64,000 bases of DNA. Source: Charina bottae. Lineage: Eukaryota; Chordata; Lepidosauria; Squamata; Charinaidae. The translations under genes and the position numbers were made by a program. Below, one piece after another: positions 46,880 to 58,468 of this stretch (the stretch's first letter is position 1; each line of letters opens with the position of its first letter). The notes under the pieces are model-generated. The model was not told the origin of the DNA. It made no database searches and saw only the letters and a program-made list of their open reading frames with translations. The DNA is taken from positions 930,001 through 994,000 of the forward strand of contig JALMGJ010000026.1 in NCBI GenBank assembly GCA_023362775.1, read 5' to 3'.

Positions 46880-48600
46880 CTCTGGCTTGGCGCAACCCCA
46901 GCCATTTTACTTCCCGAAGCCCAGTTCACAGCTTGGCACGGCTTGCGGTTCAAGCCGCTGGTGGCTTGTTGAAATGCGTGAGCCCGAGAGACAGCCACAC
47001 ACGCGCGAAAGAGCCTTCGGCCACACAACACCACGCAAGGCTTCCCTAACATCACCCCGAGCGATGCTAACGGAGGACAGCGCCCACATCCGACGCCCAC
47101 CGAGGCTTGGGCGGCAGCTGATTCACACGTGCAGCACCAGAGCCGTTCCCAACGCTGCGCCCTTCCCAGGCTGAGCCAGGCTGCTTTAGAAAATGGCCCG
47201 GATGCCACGGGCCAAAGGCTGGCGAAGGCACCCCCCACCCCGTCTAGTGCCCCTTCAGGGCAGCGCAGGACAGGCAGCCCAGGATCAGAGGGCAAACGGC
47301 CCAGCGCGCCCAGAAGCCGCCGCTGCCCTTCTCCTGGCACCTTTCTGGGCCGGGCGAGAGGAGGGCTCCCTGCCCAGAGTCGAGGCTGGTCTCCCAGTAC
47401 GGACAGGGGATGGCACGGGGGGCGAGGGCGGAGCAGGGATCGAGAGGCGCGGCGTCTCCCTGGGCAGGGGGCAGCGGGCAAGCCAGGGGCGCCAACTCCG
47501 GGTTCGCACGCCGGACTCCGCTCGGCTCCTGCACAGCCCCTTCGCCGCCACGCACAAAGCCGCCGGAGGACGCCCCGAGGCTCAGCCCGCCAGGACCTCG
47601 CCCGGCCACCGGGCCACGTCCAGCCCAGCAGGGACAACGGGGGGGGGGGGGGCGCGGATTCTCCCAGGCTCCCGCCGGTCGCGCCCCCTCGGGAGCCCTG
47701 CCCAGCCCCGGGCGACCGCCTCGCAGCCTCCCGAGGCGCCCCGCCCGGCCCTTCCCGGCCGAGCGGCCTCGGCGCACCTCCGCCGCCAGGCGCCGAGCCG
47801 AGGGGGCCATCTTCGCGCTGCACGGCGGCACCCGCGCCCCGCACGCGCCGCCGCCTCCCCGGGCCCGGGTCGCCCCCTCGGCGGCCCCCCCGCGAAGCTG
47901 CAGGCGACCCGGCCCGCGCGACGTTGCAACTGCGCCTGCCCCGGCCCGCCGCGCCCCCCCCCCGCCGAGAGACGGTTGCAAAAGGGGGCGAGGGCCGGAT
48001 TCGCTGGAGGGGGCAAGAACAAAAGGCGGGGGTGCTGAGCCGCATTACCGTCGGGGGTGAGAGCGGCGGCGGCGGCCGCCCCGGAGGGTCCGTCGTGCCC
48101 AAGGCGCTCCCGTCCCCGCCTCGCCGGCTTTTGTCCCCGCCTGGCCCTCACCCCAGCCGCCTGCAGACGCCCCGGTCCTCCCTGTCGGGCGGCTCCTTCC
48201 GCTTTCCATGCAATTGCAAAAAGGAAACGCAGGGGGGGAATTCCGATCCAGCTGTCCGAAAAGAAAGAAAGGGCCCCGGTCAAGCGGGACTCCTCGGCTC
48301 GGGAGGGGTGCAAATCCGGTGCAAAGGGCCCCGCGGGCCCCGCTGGCTGCTCCGGTTCCCCCCCTCCTCCTGCTGCTGCTGCTGCTGCTGCTGCTCCCGG
48401 CGTGCGAACGGGGGAGGATTCGAACCTGCGGACTCGGCGCGGCTGTTCCCAGGGCTCCGCGCGCCTCCCTCTGGCGCTTCCATTGTCTCCGCCGCCAAGT
48501 TCCCAGCGCCCGCTCTTCCCTATCCCTCCCCCTCCTCCCGGCCCATTGGTTTTATGGTTTACTGTTCAAGGAAAGCCGAGTGGGCGGGGAGGAAAGAAAC
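46880..48600. promoter_or_regulatory. CpG island 1, candidate promoter / first exon of VANGL2
   Basis: A long G+C-rich, CpG-dense block (densest 47.2-48.2 kb) stands out from AT-rich surroundings. It lies 25 kb upstream of the VANGL2 start codon, a plausible distance for a noncoding first exon. It contains a run of about nine CTG units near 48370-48395. Long overlapping open frames on both strands come from base composition. No splice donor could be proven. Confidence 0.6.
48370..48395. repeat. (CTG)n trinucleotide tract in CpG island 1
   Basis: About eight to nine CTG units; CAG on the VANGL2 strand. Confidence 0.9.
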
Positions 48601-48659
48601 TTTGCCTACCTTCTTTGAACAATGCTTCCAACACTCTTTTTATTGATTAAAAAAAGCAC

Positions 48660-49239
48660 CCATAAGGAAATAAATTGGAGATCATTTAGTAGTCAGGAGC
48701 GAAAGGCATAGCAAGGCATTATTCCCTACCCCTGTCAACAGAATTTTTTTTTTTAATCTGGGTGAATAAACTGCAGTTGTTTGCTCTGAGGACAAGCAGG
48801 GTCCACAGAAATAACATGACGGTTTGGTCACATCTGCCATGACAAGGGTGGGCTTCACTAACCACCCCGCCTGAGCCTTGCCTGAAGGACAGGCGTTGGT
48901 GGGCTTCCCTCCATTTCAGCAGCAGCGAGAGATCCAGGTGGAGGAAAGAGGCGGTGAAGATGAGTTGGGTATGACCCAGATCTTCTTGCAAGGATCAGCT
49001 GGCTGAGCTGCTGACAGCCTGATCAGAAGTCTTGATCTCCTAATCCCCAGATGAGATCAGCCTTTGTGATGCCTTTTCTCAAAAAACTGTCAAGGTTAGC
49101 AGGCCGCCCTGGAGCCTTTAAAGCGCCCCCCTCCCCGTTTTGGGAGGTTGTTGGTTGATGATGATAGTGTTGATGATGATGCATGCAGATCAAACTGTTT
49201 GTTCAGTTTATCCCATTAGTTATTATTACTTCCCATTGA
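48660..49239. other. Unassigned sequence between CpG island 1 and the 82-bp array
   Basis: No gene or repeat family recognised. Confidence 0.3.
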
Positions 49240-49580
49240 GCAGTTTCTCAACCTTGGCAACTTTAAGATGTGTGGACTTCAACTCCCAGAATTCCCCAGC
49301 CAGCACAGTTGAAGTCCACACATCTTAAAGTTGCCAAGGTTCAGCTGGAAGGAGAGGACTTGGAGGGCGCTGGCTGGGGAATTCTGGGAGTTGAAGTCCA
49401 CACATCTTAAAGTTGCCAAGGTTCAGCTGGAAGGAGAGGACTTGGAGGGCGCTGGCTGGGGAATTCTGGGAGTTGAAGTCCACACATCTTAAAGTTGCCA
49501 AGGTTCAGCTGGAAGGAGAGGACTTGGAGGGCGCTGGCTGGGGAATTCTGGGAGTTGAAGTCCACACATCTGCATTAGGG
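49240..49580. repeat. Family A MITE expanded into an 82-bp tandem array
   Basis: After a normal left arm, the unit TTGCCAAGGTTCAGCTGGAA ... GTCCACACATCTTAAAG repeats with exact 82-bp period (starts 49331, 49413, 49495). Each unit contains the MITE right arm plus GGAGAGGACTTGGAGGGCGC. Confidence 0.95.
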
Positions 49581-49684
49581 GATGGATATTTCTCCCAGGA
49601 AGCAACAGGGACACCAACAAGGACACAATAGAAGGCTTGAATGCTTCCCATAGCTGGTGGTGTGAAACCAACCAAGAATCTGAT

Positions 49685-49770
49685 GTTCTTAATTCAATTT
49701 AATTCAAAGAGTCCCCTGGTTGGGGGAGATGGGCGGTAATACAGATTTAAATAATAAATAGAATAAATAA
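49685..49770 (+). repeat. L2-like LINE 3' tail
   Basis: CAAAGAGTCCCCTGGTTGGG, GGAGATGGGCGGTAATACAG, then AATAAATAG units. Confidence 0.7.
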
Positions 49771-51301
49771 ACTTTTGGGGGGGGGGGATATCCAGTTTAA
49801 AATGCAATTTATTGGCTGTGTTCATAAAACCTACTTATCCATGGTTAACCTAACCATAATCTAAAGGATTAGCCAGATTTTCTGGTTTTGAAGAATAGGG
49901 CAATCCACAAACTAAACATAGGCGTTTCATTTGCACAACCCCTGAGGCTAAAACGCAGCTGGTAAATTTGGGAACCGGGGAGTGGTAGAAACAGCCATCT
50001 TTGGCTTCAGCTACATCTCCTTAAGCCTACTTTACCGAGTAAACGATCCTTGTCTGGGTTAAGGCATCCTGCGGTGGGCTGGGGGCAGAGGTCTTTCCGC
50101 TCCACCCATCTTGAAGCCTAATTTTCAGGCTGAAGGCCCCAACCCTTTTCAAACATCGATGCAAACGTTTTGTGGGTCAAAAATGAAGAAAACAAAGAGC
50201 ACTGTGATAAATGTGTTGAAGAAAGAAACCAATTGTGGCCCAGGGTTATCTGCAGGATATGGTCCAAAAAGTCAAAATGTCATCTGCGATGGTGCAATCG
50301 AAGCCCCACCTTTTTAAAAATGTGCAACACATGTCAAGAACACGGGATTCCATCGCACCATTGCAGCCACCAACTGACCACAATCCCAGGCAGCCCTGCA
50401 ACGGGACATTTTAACTTGGCCACTTGAGCCCCGGTGTCCGCTGGGCAGTAAGAGCTGGGGTCGCTGTGAGAGCGCGTGATGGGGCTTCTCCGTGGGAGCA
50501 GCAAAGCACTTGGCTCTGGGGGGGCCTGGGTAGCCCATAGTCTTGCCAAAGTACTGAAACTCCTGGAAGAGGGATCTCTCCCCGCCGCTGCTGGAGGTCC
50601 GATGCCACTGCCCCGCCCTGGCAGGCCCCACCACTGCCTCCCCTCTGCCTGAGGCGGCCTGGGAGGGTGAGGGAGCCCTGGTGCATGGCCAACTGTCTTG
50701 GGCGGCACCTCAGAGGCCTCTGGGGAACCACGGTGAATCAAAATGCTGGATGAGGCTGCCCTTGGCCTGATCCAGCACAGCAGGATTGCTCAGCTGCTCC
50801 TGCCCGGAGGAAGATCTGCAATGCAAGCCTGGAATTTTGCACCTTGACGCTCCAGAGGGAAGCACCTGCCCAGTGCGTGTTTCGAGGGCATTTCTTTTGG
50901 CTTTTGCACGAGCCTTTTTTTTTTCAGAACAGAGAACCTGGGTCTCCTGGAAGGGAAGAGCAACCTTCAGCTTCAGGTGAGACCTTGCAGAGAAACCTTT
51001 ATGAGGAGAACTGGAGTTACAGGTCCGGCTTGATCTTCCCTTGCATCAAGGACTGGAGGACAACCAGTAACTTTTACCTCCCCAGACAGAAATAATTCAC
51101 TAGCCCATCTCATGCTTTCCAAGCGCTGGAGCTAAAACTCCCAGAGTTTGTGACCATGTATTTATTTATTCAATTTATAAGACCACATAATCCAAATTAC
51201 GCAAGCCGATGTACACTGGATTTAAAACATCATTAAACAAACAATACTGGGCCAAGTACAATAATGACACTGTAGTGCCAGTCCTTTTTAGTCCCTATTT
51301 A
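49771..51301. other. Unassigned sequence
   Basis: No gene features. Minus-strand frames at 50314-50741 are compositional. Confidence 0.3.
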
Positions 51302-51302
51302 G

Positions 51303-51630
51303 GGGCGTGGTGGCTCAGCGGGTAAGACGCCAGGCTTGTCGATTGGAAGATCGCAAGTTCGGAGGTTCGAAACTCTAGCCCCGCGTGACGGATTGAGCTC
51401 CCGCACTCGCCCCAGCTCTTGCCAACCTAGCAATTCGAAAGCATGCAAATGCAAGTAGATGAATAGGTACCACTTCGGTGGGTGGGTAACAGCGTTCTGC
51501 GTGCGTCATGTGACCACATGACCGTGGAAGCGTCTTCGGACAACGCTGGCTCTTCGGCTAACAAACGGAGATGAGCACCGCCCCCTAGAGTCAGACACGA
51601 CTGCACAAATGTGCGGGGGGAACCTTTACC
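51303..51630 (+). mobile_element. Sauria-type SINE, second copy
   Basis: Same head (GGGCGTGGTGGCTCAGCGGG), body and tail (GAGTCAGACACGACTGCACA, AACCTTTACCTTT) as the 25656 copy with scattered substitutions. TSD not clear. Confidence 0.9.
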
Positions 51631-52237
51631 TTTAGCGCCAGTCCTAGCCCAAACCTGTACCCCGTGCTGGCTCTAAGCAAGGCTGAATTTTCACCCAGCA
51701 GTGGTGGGCTAGAGGAACGCCAGGCCTAGAGGAGACAACCCTCCAGGGACCTACAGTGGGTTCTGGTGTGTGGCTATGGCAACCTCCTTGGCCAAACAAC
51801 TTGTCATTATCGCCTCTGAGCTAGGCCAATACTTTGTGCAAACATATCACACAATGCTTCCTGTTCCTTGAGGCCTTCAGCGGCAAGGGAGGGAGAGTGG
51901 AGGGGGGTGTTAAGGAGGCTGGTAGAAATTAAAAAAAAATAAGAGCCATGACCCCAGAAGGCCCATCAGTGTCAAAGGAAGCCAGGTGAACTTGGGGTGG
52001 CCAAAATCAACTACAAGTCTTGGGAGGGAAGAGAAGTACAAGGAAAGCTGTTCCATGTGGCTCTGCTGCGTTGAGGCAAAACAAAACCATCCACATTCCC
52101 AAGCATCCACCCGATCCAGCACATGCAGGGACACAAACAGCAGCCACTTCTGTAGGAACTTTAAACACACGGCTTCTTTTACGCGTCAGATTATTTCTTG
52201 CAGCACACCGGAAGTGTGGCCTTACACCAATCCGGAG

Positions 52238-52302
52238 CTGGCTGGGGAATTCTGGGAGTTGAAGTCCACGCGTCTTCGAGTCGCCAAGGTTGAGAAACAC
52301 TG
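52238..52302. repeat. Family A MITE, right arm only
   Basis: AGCTGGCTGGGGAATTCTGG through GGTTGAGAAACACTG. Confidence 0.75.
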
Positions 52303-52329
52303 CCATAGACCATGGTTTCCTGCTGGGCT

Positions 52330-52975
52330 GTCTGGTGAGGCTGGGTCTTGCAATCCTTCCAGCCAAGGTGTACCCAGAAGGGAGGGGGTCCCTCGGGGTT
52401 CTACCTTGTCCTGGTGCTGCTGAAGATCTGCATGAAGCTGCTGGAGGAGGTCACCGCTGGGCCTTCCGCTCCACTGCTCCCTCCTATCTAATGCCAAGGC
52501 CAGGTTATCCAGGCCTTCGTTACAACACGCTTCCACTACTGCAACCTGCTCAATTTGAAAGGTACCTTGAAATGCGTCCAGAAATTGCAGCTGATGCAAA
52601 ATTCAGCAGCCAGACTGCTGATGCCAGGTGCCAGGATCGCATGAGGCCTGTCCGGAAAGATCTGCACTGGCTGCCAATGGCTGCCTGGCACAATTCAAAT
52701 GGCTCCTGCCTACCTTTAAAGCCCTCAAGGAACCACCTCTCCCTTTCGGAACCTGCCTTCAGGAGAGGCCCTTCTGAAGGCGCGCCCACTCCCTGAAGTT
52801 TGACTGCCAGGTAAACGGGAAAGGCGGATCCCGGGCTATGGAATGCAGGCTTTCATTGCAGCAATCCTATTCTTGTTTTCTACTCCGCATTTTTGTTTTT
52901 GCAAGCTGCTTTGAGGGTTGGAATAAGGGGCAGCGTCTTATTTCAATAATAAATAAATAAATAAATAAAGTGGTG
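52330..52975 (+). mobile_element. L2/CR1-type LINE RT/3' fragment
   Basis: Frame-shifted translation gives KICMKLLEEV, then the region corresponding to 'LQLMQNSAARLLM' and 'GKICTGCQWLPGTIQMAPAY' / RKDLHWLPMA, and a (ATAA)n tail. Decayed. Confidence 0.75.
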
Positions 52976-53574
52976 TCTCCCCTCTGCCAGGTGTTCTTCT
53001 GACATGGGTTTAGTATCACGCTTGCAATCAATCACATCCACGCAAAAGGACCTATCACCAAGAAGAAATATACTTTTTGTGCTTGAATTAGGACACGCGT
53101 TGGGATTCAGCCCCCTCACCTAATGCCTGCTGGATGTCTTTTGTACTAGTTCCCAGAATCCGAGGCTACACAATGGAGAAACCGTTTGTGTTTCCTGTTC
53201 CATCAGTATTCATTTGCGAGCCTCTCCCACGTTTCTACCATCATTAGTCATCTTTTTCAGTCACAAAATTTTTTTTTCCCAGGTAAAAAATGCCTGAGAG
53301 CTCATCTCGAAGTCCGATATTTACTCAGGGTAAATCCCTTGGAAGCCACCTCCCACAAGGTGGCTGTGCGATGACGACAACCTGGTCAGAGTGGATGTCC
53401 CTTTTTAGGCGGGTGCAACAAAAACAAGGACCTTGAAACACGCTGAACACTCAGATTTACTGCGGCATCCATTCTCACAAACGAGGAAGTGTCCTGCGAG
53501 CCACAAAAGTGCACTGTAAATAACACAGCAGCTTATTTTCTCTCCTTCTGACAGTTTTTTTGCTTTAGATCATA
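52976..53574. other. Unassigned sequence
   Basis: No features recognised. Confidence 0.3.
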
Positions 53575-53640
53575 AATCATAGAACCGTAGGGTTGGAAGG
53601 GACCTTGGAGGTCTTCTAGTCCAACCCCCCTGCCCAACAT
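53575..53640 (-). mobile_element. CR1 LINE 3' end
   Basis: Plus strand TAGGGTTGGAAGGGACCTTG with GGTCTTCTAGTCCAACCCCC is the reverse complement of a CR1 terminus. Confidence 0.8.
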
Positions 53641-53715
53641 TTTGCTCTGTTTCTGCAGTTGCGGCGGGCTTTATCCGCTCTTTTGCGGGGAGGGGGCACA
53701 CAAGGTGTGGTAAAT

Positions 53716-53796
53716 GCAGTGTTTCTCAACCTTGGCAGCTTTAAGATGCGTGGACTTCTGGGAGTTGAAGTCCACGCATCTTAAAGTTGCCAAGGG
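53716..53796. repeat. Family A MITE, internally deleted
   Basis: The two arms are joined with the central AATTCCCCAGCC region lost. Confidence 0.85.
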
Positions 53797-53799
53797 GAC

Positions 53800-54385
53800 A
53801 GGCGGCTGCCCACGCCCCCCTCGCCAGCCACTCTTCGGCCCGAGGGGGGGCGAGCCATTGAAAAGCAGGAGGGAGGGGCGGGGCGTCCTCTAACTGGCCA
53901 ATCCAGCGGCGGCACGGGCTCCATTGGGAGCTCTTCATTGAGAACGGAGGGGGCGGAGCAAGAGACCGGAGCCCCAGCCCAGCCCAGCCCCGACGTGCGG
54001 GCGGGCGGCAGGCTGGCGCCCTCGCCCGGCAGGCTCCGCTCCCGCGGCTGGATGCCAGCGGCGAGCCGGCCCTTTCCCCATCCCCGACGGAGGACGCACG
54101 CACAGCTTGCTTTTCACGCTCTTTTCACGCTCTTTCCCACCTCGCTCGGCCGTCTTCTCTTTTCTAGACGCCGGCCTGGGCGCCGGCTGGCCCTCGCTTG
54201 CCCGCTTTCCCGGAGCTGCCCCTTCCGGCTGTGAGATCCCGTCCTCCGATCGGCGAAGGCACCTGGGGAGAAGAGGGGCGCTCGGCGGCCGACGGCGCGT
54301 CGCGTCGCGTCTCGCTGCAAGGTTGCCCGTCCAGACCGCACCGGCGCTCGAGCGCCGGCTTTGCGCACAAGCCCCCGAGGCTCCG
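53800..54385. promoter_or_regulatory. CpG island 2, candidate alternative promoter
   Basis: A second CpG-dense block immediately precedes a long pyrimidine tract. It contains GGGGCGG-type boxes (near 53877 and 53950). It could serve VANGL2 as an upstream first exon, or a divergent transcript. No coding homology was recognised. Confidence 0.5.
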
Positions 54386-54389
54386 GCGC

Positions 54390-54718
54390 CCTCCTTCCTT
54401 CCTCGCTCCCTCCCCATTTCTCCCTCCCTCCCTCCCTCCCTCTCCTTCCTTCCTTCCTTCTCCCTCTCTCTCCTTCCTTCCTTCCTTCTTCCTCTCTCTC
54501 CTTCCTTCCTTCCCTATTTCTCCCTCCCTTCCTTCCCTATTTCTCCCTCCCTCTCCTTCCTTCCTTCCCTATTTCTCCCTCCCTCCTTCCTACCTACCTA
54601 CCTACCCTATTTCTCCCTCCCTCTCTCTCCTTCCTTCCTACCCTATTTCTCCCTCCCTCTCCTTCCTTCTCCCTCCCTCCCTCCCTCCCTCTCTCTCTCA
54701 TTCCTTCCTTCCTTCCGA
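54390..54718. repeat. Long pyrimidine tract (CCTT/CCCT)n
   Basis: About 330 bp almost purely C/T on the plus strand with CTTCCTTC, CTCCCTCC and TACC variants. It yields long Ser/Pro/Leu frames that are not genes. Confidence 0.97.
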
Positions 54719-54951
54719 TACTGCTGCTGCTGCCTCAGTGAGCACTTCCCCGCTGGCCTTTTAAAGGGGTTTCCCCACCTCCTGCAATCCCACCATTTCT
54801 TGTCCTTTGCTGCTGCCTCTAGATCCATCTGGGACTGTTGGGAAAAACCTGGAAAAGGGGAAGACGAAAGAGTTGCACTCCCCCTCCTCCCCCCCCCATG
54901 TCTGATGTCAAGAATGGATGTGCCATCCTCTTATCTACCTACAGATAGCCC

Positions 54952-55304
54952 TCAACTTACAACCACAGTTGGGACCGGATCTCCCATTGCCAAGCAAGGC
55001 GGTTGTTAAGTGAGTCACACCCGATTTTACGACCTTTTCCCTGCAGTTGTTAAGGGAATCCGGCTTCCCCGTTGGCTTTGCTTGTCAGAAGCCGGCTGGG
55101 AAGGTCGCAAATGGCGATCACGTGACCCTGGGATGCAGCAGCCGTCGTAAATACATGCTGGTTGCCAAGCGCCTGAATTTTGATCAGGTGACCGCGGTGA
55201 TGCTGCAATGTCATAAGTGCGAGGACTGGTCATAAGTCACTTTTCAGCACCGTCGTAACTTAGAGCAGTCGCTAAACGAATGGTCGTAAGTTGAGGACTA
55301 CCTG
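54952..55304. repeat. Family B Tc1/mariner-like element
   Basis: TA|CAGATAGCCCTCAACTTAC at the left, AAGTTGAGGACTACCTG|TA at the right. Confidence 0.85.
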
Positions 55305-55960
55305 TACTGGCTGGAATGAGAAAAAAAGCGGGGTCAGTTGCCTACTGCTGCCAGATCCTGCCTGCCTGCAGGGAAGGTGCCGAGAGAGTTCCTTTTCTGG
55401 CAGGTGAGAAGGTTGCTCCCCGGCTGGAATTGGAAGCAGGCCTTCTTTGGCTGGCCTGCTCGGGAAGGCTGCCGTGAAGTTCCTCTGTGGGGCAGAAAGG
55501 TGGGGTACGGCTTGGAACAACAATAAAAACAGTAATCGTCACCAGGCAGGTAGGAAGATTTCCTCCCGGGCCAGCAGCGCAAGACAAGACAGGACAGGCG
55601 CTCTTCTGCCGGCTCCTTGATTCTGCTGCTGTTGGCAAGGAGGGCGAAGGCTCACCTGCGGCAGATCGGAGGATCCTTCCCTGCACGTCAGGGCCTCGTG
55701 CGCTGGGCGTACAGTTTGATGAATCTCGCAAACGCAAGAGATCGGTGCAATTCTGGGCCACCGGTCAGCCTGTTGCGTGAAGAGGGCTCTCGCACCACGC
55801 CTTCCTCTGCTTGCTTTTGTTACTCTCCAGCACTCTACTGGAGGAGAGTAGATCTGATTTGACTTTTTTAAAAATTCGATTTGGTGCCACCCAACTCCAA
55901 ATGACTCTGGGTGGCCCACAATATACCAGACAACAGAAAAACAATAGAAAATCTCTGTAG
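55305..55960. other. Unassigned sequence
   Basis: Overlapping open frames on both strands, no recognised domain or repeat. Confidence 0.3.
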
Positions 55961-56075
55961 CTCAGGGTTGAACTGTGGAGTCCTTGGCACTCTCTGAGCT
56001 TGCTGATTGGCTTGCAGACGTTTCATTGCCCGGCTAGAGAACATCTTCAGTGCTAGAAGGGAGTGGGGTTGAAGG
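55961..56075. repeat. Penelope-like terminal fragment (probable)
   Basis: GGAGTCCTTGGCACTCTCTG, GGCTTGCAGACGTTTCATTG and CATCTTCAGTGCTAGAAGGG resemble a Penelope terminal repeat; the first phrase is shared with 34913-35015. Confidence 0.5.
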
Positions 56076-56079
56076 GGGT

Positions 56080-56575
56080 TGAAATAGGGGAGGGAGGGAG
56101 GGAGGGGGAGAAATAGGGAGGGAGGGGAGGGGGGAGAGATGGAGGGAGGGAGGAGAAGGAAGGAAGGAAGGAAGGAAGGAAGGAAGGAAGGAAGGAAGGA
56201 AGGAAGGAAGGAAGGAAGGAAGGAAGGAGAAATAGAGGAGGGAGGGGAAATGGGGAAGGAAGGAAGGAAGGAAGGAAGGAAGGAAGGGAGGAAGGAAAAT
56301 TGGAGGGGAAGGGGCGGGAGGAGGGAGGAAGGAAGGAGAGGGAGAAATAGAGAGGGAAGGAAAGAAGGGGAGGGAGAGAGGGAGGGAGGGAGGGAGGGAG
56401 GGAAGGAAGGAAGGAAGGAAGGAAGGAAGGAAGGAAGGAAGGAAGGAAGGAAGGAGAATTGGAGGGGAAGGGGCAGGAGGGAGGGAGGGAGGAAGGAGAG
56501 GGAGAAATAGGGAAGGAAGGAAGGGGGAGAAATAGGGAGGGAAGGAAGGAAGGGGGGGAGGGAGGGAGCAGTAGA
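56080..56575. repeat. Long purine tract (GGAA/GGGA)n
   Basis: About 490 bp almost purely A/G on the plus strand, mostly GGAA units. The minus-strand Pro/Ser/Leu frames are artefacts. Confidence 0.97.
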
Positions 56576-56589
56576 GAAACCTCCCCCCC

Positions 56590-57335
56590 CCATAGGGTCC
56601 ATCAGTCACCCGGGATTGAATGGGCCCCATCTCCCCACAGGGGAGGCTGGCCCTGGCGAGCCAGAAAGAACTCTGTCCATGGTAATGGACTGGTGCTGAT
56701 GTCCTCCACTATCGGATCACGTCGCAACTACCTCGAGACAGAAACCGGATCTAGAACCCCAATATGTACCAGGCCACCAATGACTTGGGACAGGTCCATG
56801 GTCGCCATGGAGGCCACACACTCCTGAGCTGCCCCCGGCTCAACACCAGCAGGTGGCAGATGGAGATCCCCACGCGCCACCAAACTCGGAGACCCTGTGG
56901 CCAGCCCAGCGATGGAATCCAGACGCTCAGGCAGGGCAGCAGGGACAGTGGTACCCCAGCAGCAACCCCAGCTGTTCCCTAGAGCCCAGCGTCCTCCACG
57001 GCACCTCGCATCTGGCCATCTGTGGAGCGGAGCCTCCGAGAGCCTGCAGGGACTCCCGGCCGCACCTCCCCTGGGCTCCGGGCTGACGCAAAGCCCCAAG
57101 TGGGGGGGGGCCAGCTCCAAGAGAGGTGCACCCCTCTGGGCCCACCCAGGTCTCGGTCAGACACACCGGGTTAGCGCCCTCATCCAGGACAAGATCACGC
57201 CCCAACCTGGTGCCCAGCAGCCGGAGCCCAGGGCCACTGAGGACCTGGTAGCCGGGCACTCGGGGTAGGTGCAGGGGCCAGACAGAAGCACCATTTTCAA
57301 GCAGCGGACGCGATGCTCCCAACTGCAGCCCACCC
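56590..57335 (-). mobile_element. L2/CR1-type LINE endonuclease fragment
   Basis: Minus-strand frames carry LVLDEGANPVCLTETWVGPE (endonuclease E motif context), YHCPCCPA-like, then AGLATGSPSLVARGDLHLPP and AQECVASMATMDLSQVIGGL. Order matches the L2-like apurinic endonuclease domain. Two frameshifts make it inactive. Confidence 0.8.
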
Positions 57336-57445
57336 TTGGATTCCTGCCGTATTCACACAACACTTATCCATGAGGGTTCACTGAATTAACCCACTGGGGC
57401 AGCGCAGCACGGCAGATCATAAATTAACCACACCGACTGGATTTA

Positions 57446-57800
57446 CAGGTAGTCCTTGACTTACGGCCATTCGTTTAATGATGGTTCAAAGTTATGACAG
57501 CCTTGGAAAAAGTGCATTATGACCTGTATTTGTACTTACGACCGTCATGCCACCCCCACGGTCACGTGATTGCAATTCGGGCGCTTGGCAACCGGCTCAC
57601 ATTTATGGCTGGTTGCAGTGTCCTGCAGTCACGTGATCGCAATTTGCGACCTTTTTTGCCGGTTTCCAGCAAAAATCGTCCATTGGGGAAGCTGGATTCG
57701 CTTGACCTCCTCCATAAAAGTGGTCATAAAATCAGGTCCAGTCACGTGGTGACTCGACTTACAACTGCTACAACGTACGACGGAAATTCCAGTCCCAATT
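57446..57800. repeat. Family B Tc1/mariner-like element
   Basis: TA|CAGGTAGTCCTTGACTTACG at the left; the far end (CCAGTCCCAATTG) is truncated. Confidence 0.75.
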
Positions 57801-58209
57801 GCCTTCACACAACCTGCAACTAATTCTCTGGGTTTGCATGGTAAATTGAACAATAAACTCATCAAAGGGCTGGATTTGCAAAGCAGGCTTGGCTCTAAAA
57901 TCCTAACTGAGGTTAATATTTAACCAAGGTGATGTGTGGTACAAATGCAGACTCTCACTGACCAGGTTAAGCATGTTGTGTGAATACATTGACTTACAAA
58001 TCAGAAACAAAGATGGCTTAAGTCTGGATTACTGACTCTCACTTTGTCGTTCACTCCCTCACACACACCCCTTCCCCTTCCTTCATATCTGCAATAATAT
58101 TGCATTTAATTGTAAAGCTAAGGGGGACTTTTAGGCGAGGTCAGGAAGCTCCTAGCCATCAAGTGTCCTGTGATCTGAACCACATGCAGGTATGTCTCTT
58201 GCCAGTAAG
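57801..58209. other. Unassigned sequence
   Basis: No gene or clear repeat. Confidence 0.3.
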
Positions 58210-58468
58210 TAAAGGTAAAGGTTCCCCCCACACATTTGTGCAGTCGTGACCGACTCTAGGGGCCGGTGCTCATCTCCGTTTGTTAGCCGAAGAGCCATCA
58301 TTGTCCGAAGACGCTTCCACGGTCATGTGGCCGGCATGACACGCGCGGAACGCTGTTACCATCCCACCAAGGTGGTACCTATTCATCTACTTGCATTTGC
58401 ATGCTTTCGAATTGCTAGGTTGGCAAGAGCTGGGGCTAGTGCGGGAGCTCCCTCCGTCACGCGGGACT
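58210..58468 (-). mobile_element. Sauria-type SINE, 5'-truncated, minus strand
   Basis: Plus strand starts with the tail complement (AAAGGTAAAGGTTCCCCCCA, GTCGTGACCGACTC) and continues to GGAGCTCCCTCCGTCACGCG; the tRNA head is missing. Confidence 0.9.

Noticed and set aside
46843..48646. Long overlapping open frames (419 and 505 codons) on opposite strands
   Set aside because: They lie in the CpG island, overlap each other antisense, and are Pro/Arg/Gly-biased with no domain; open by base composition.
48057..48650. Leu-rich frame resembling a signal peptide
   Set aside because: The Leu run is the CTG repeat; no conserved downstream domain.
54107..55009. 300-codon Ser/Leu/Pro-rich frame
   Set aside because: Pyrimidine simple repeat translated; not a gene.
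55868..56602. 244-codon Pro/Ser-rich minus-strand frame
   Set aside because: Complement of the GGAA tract.
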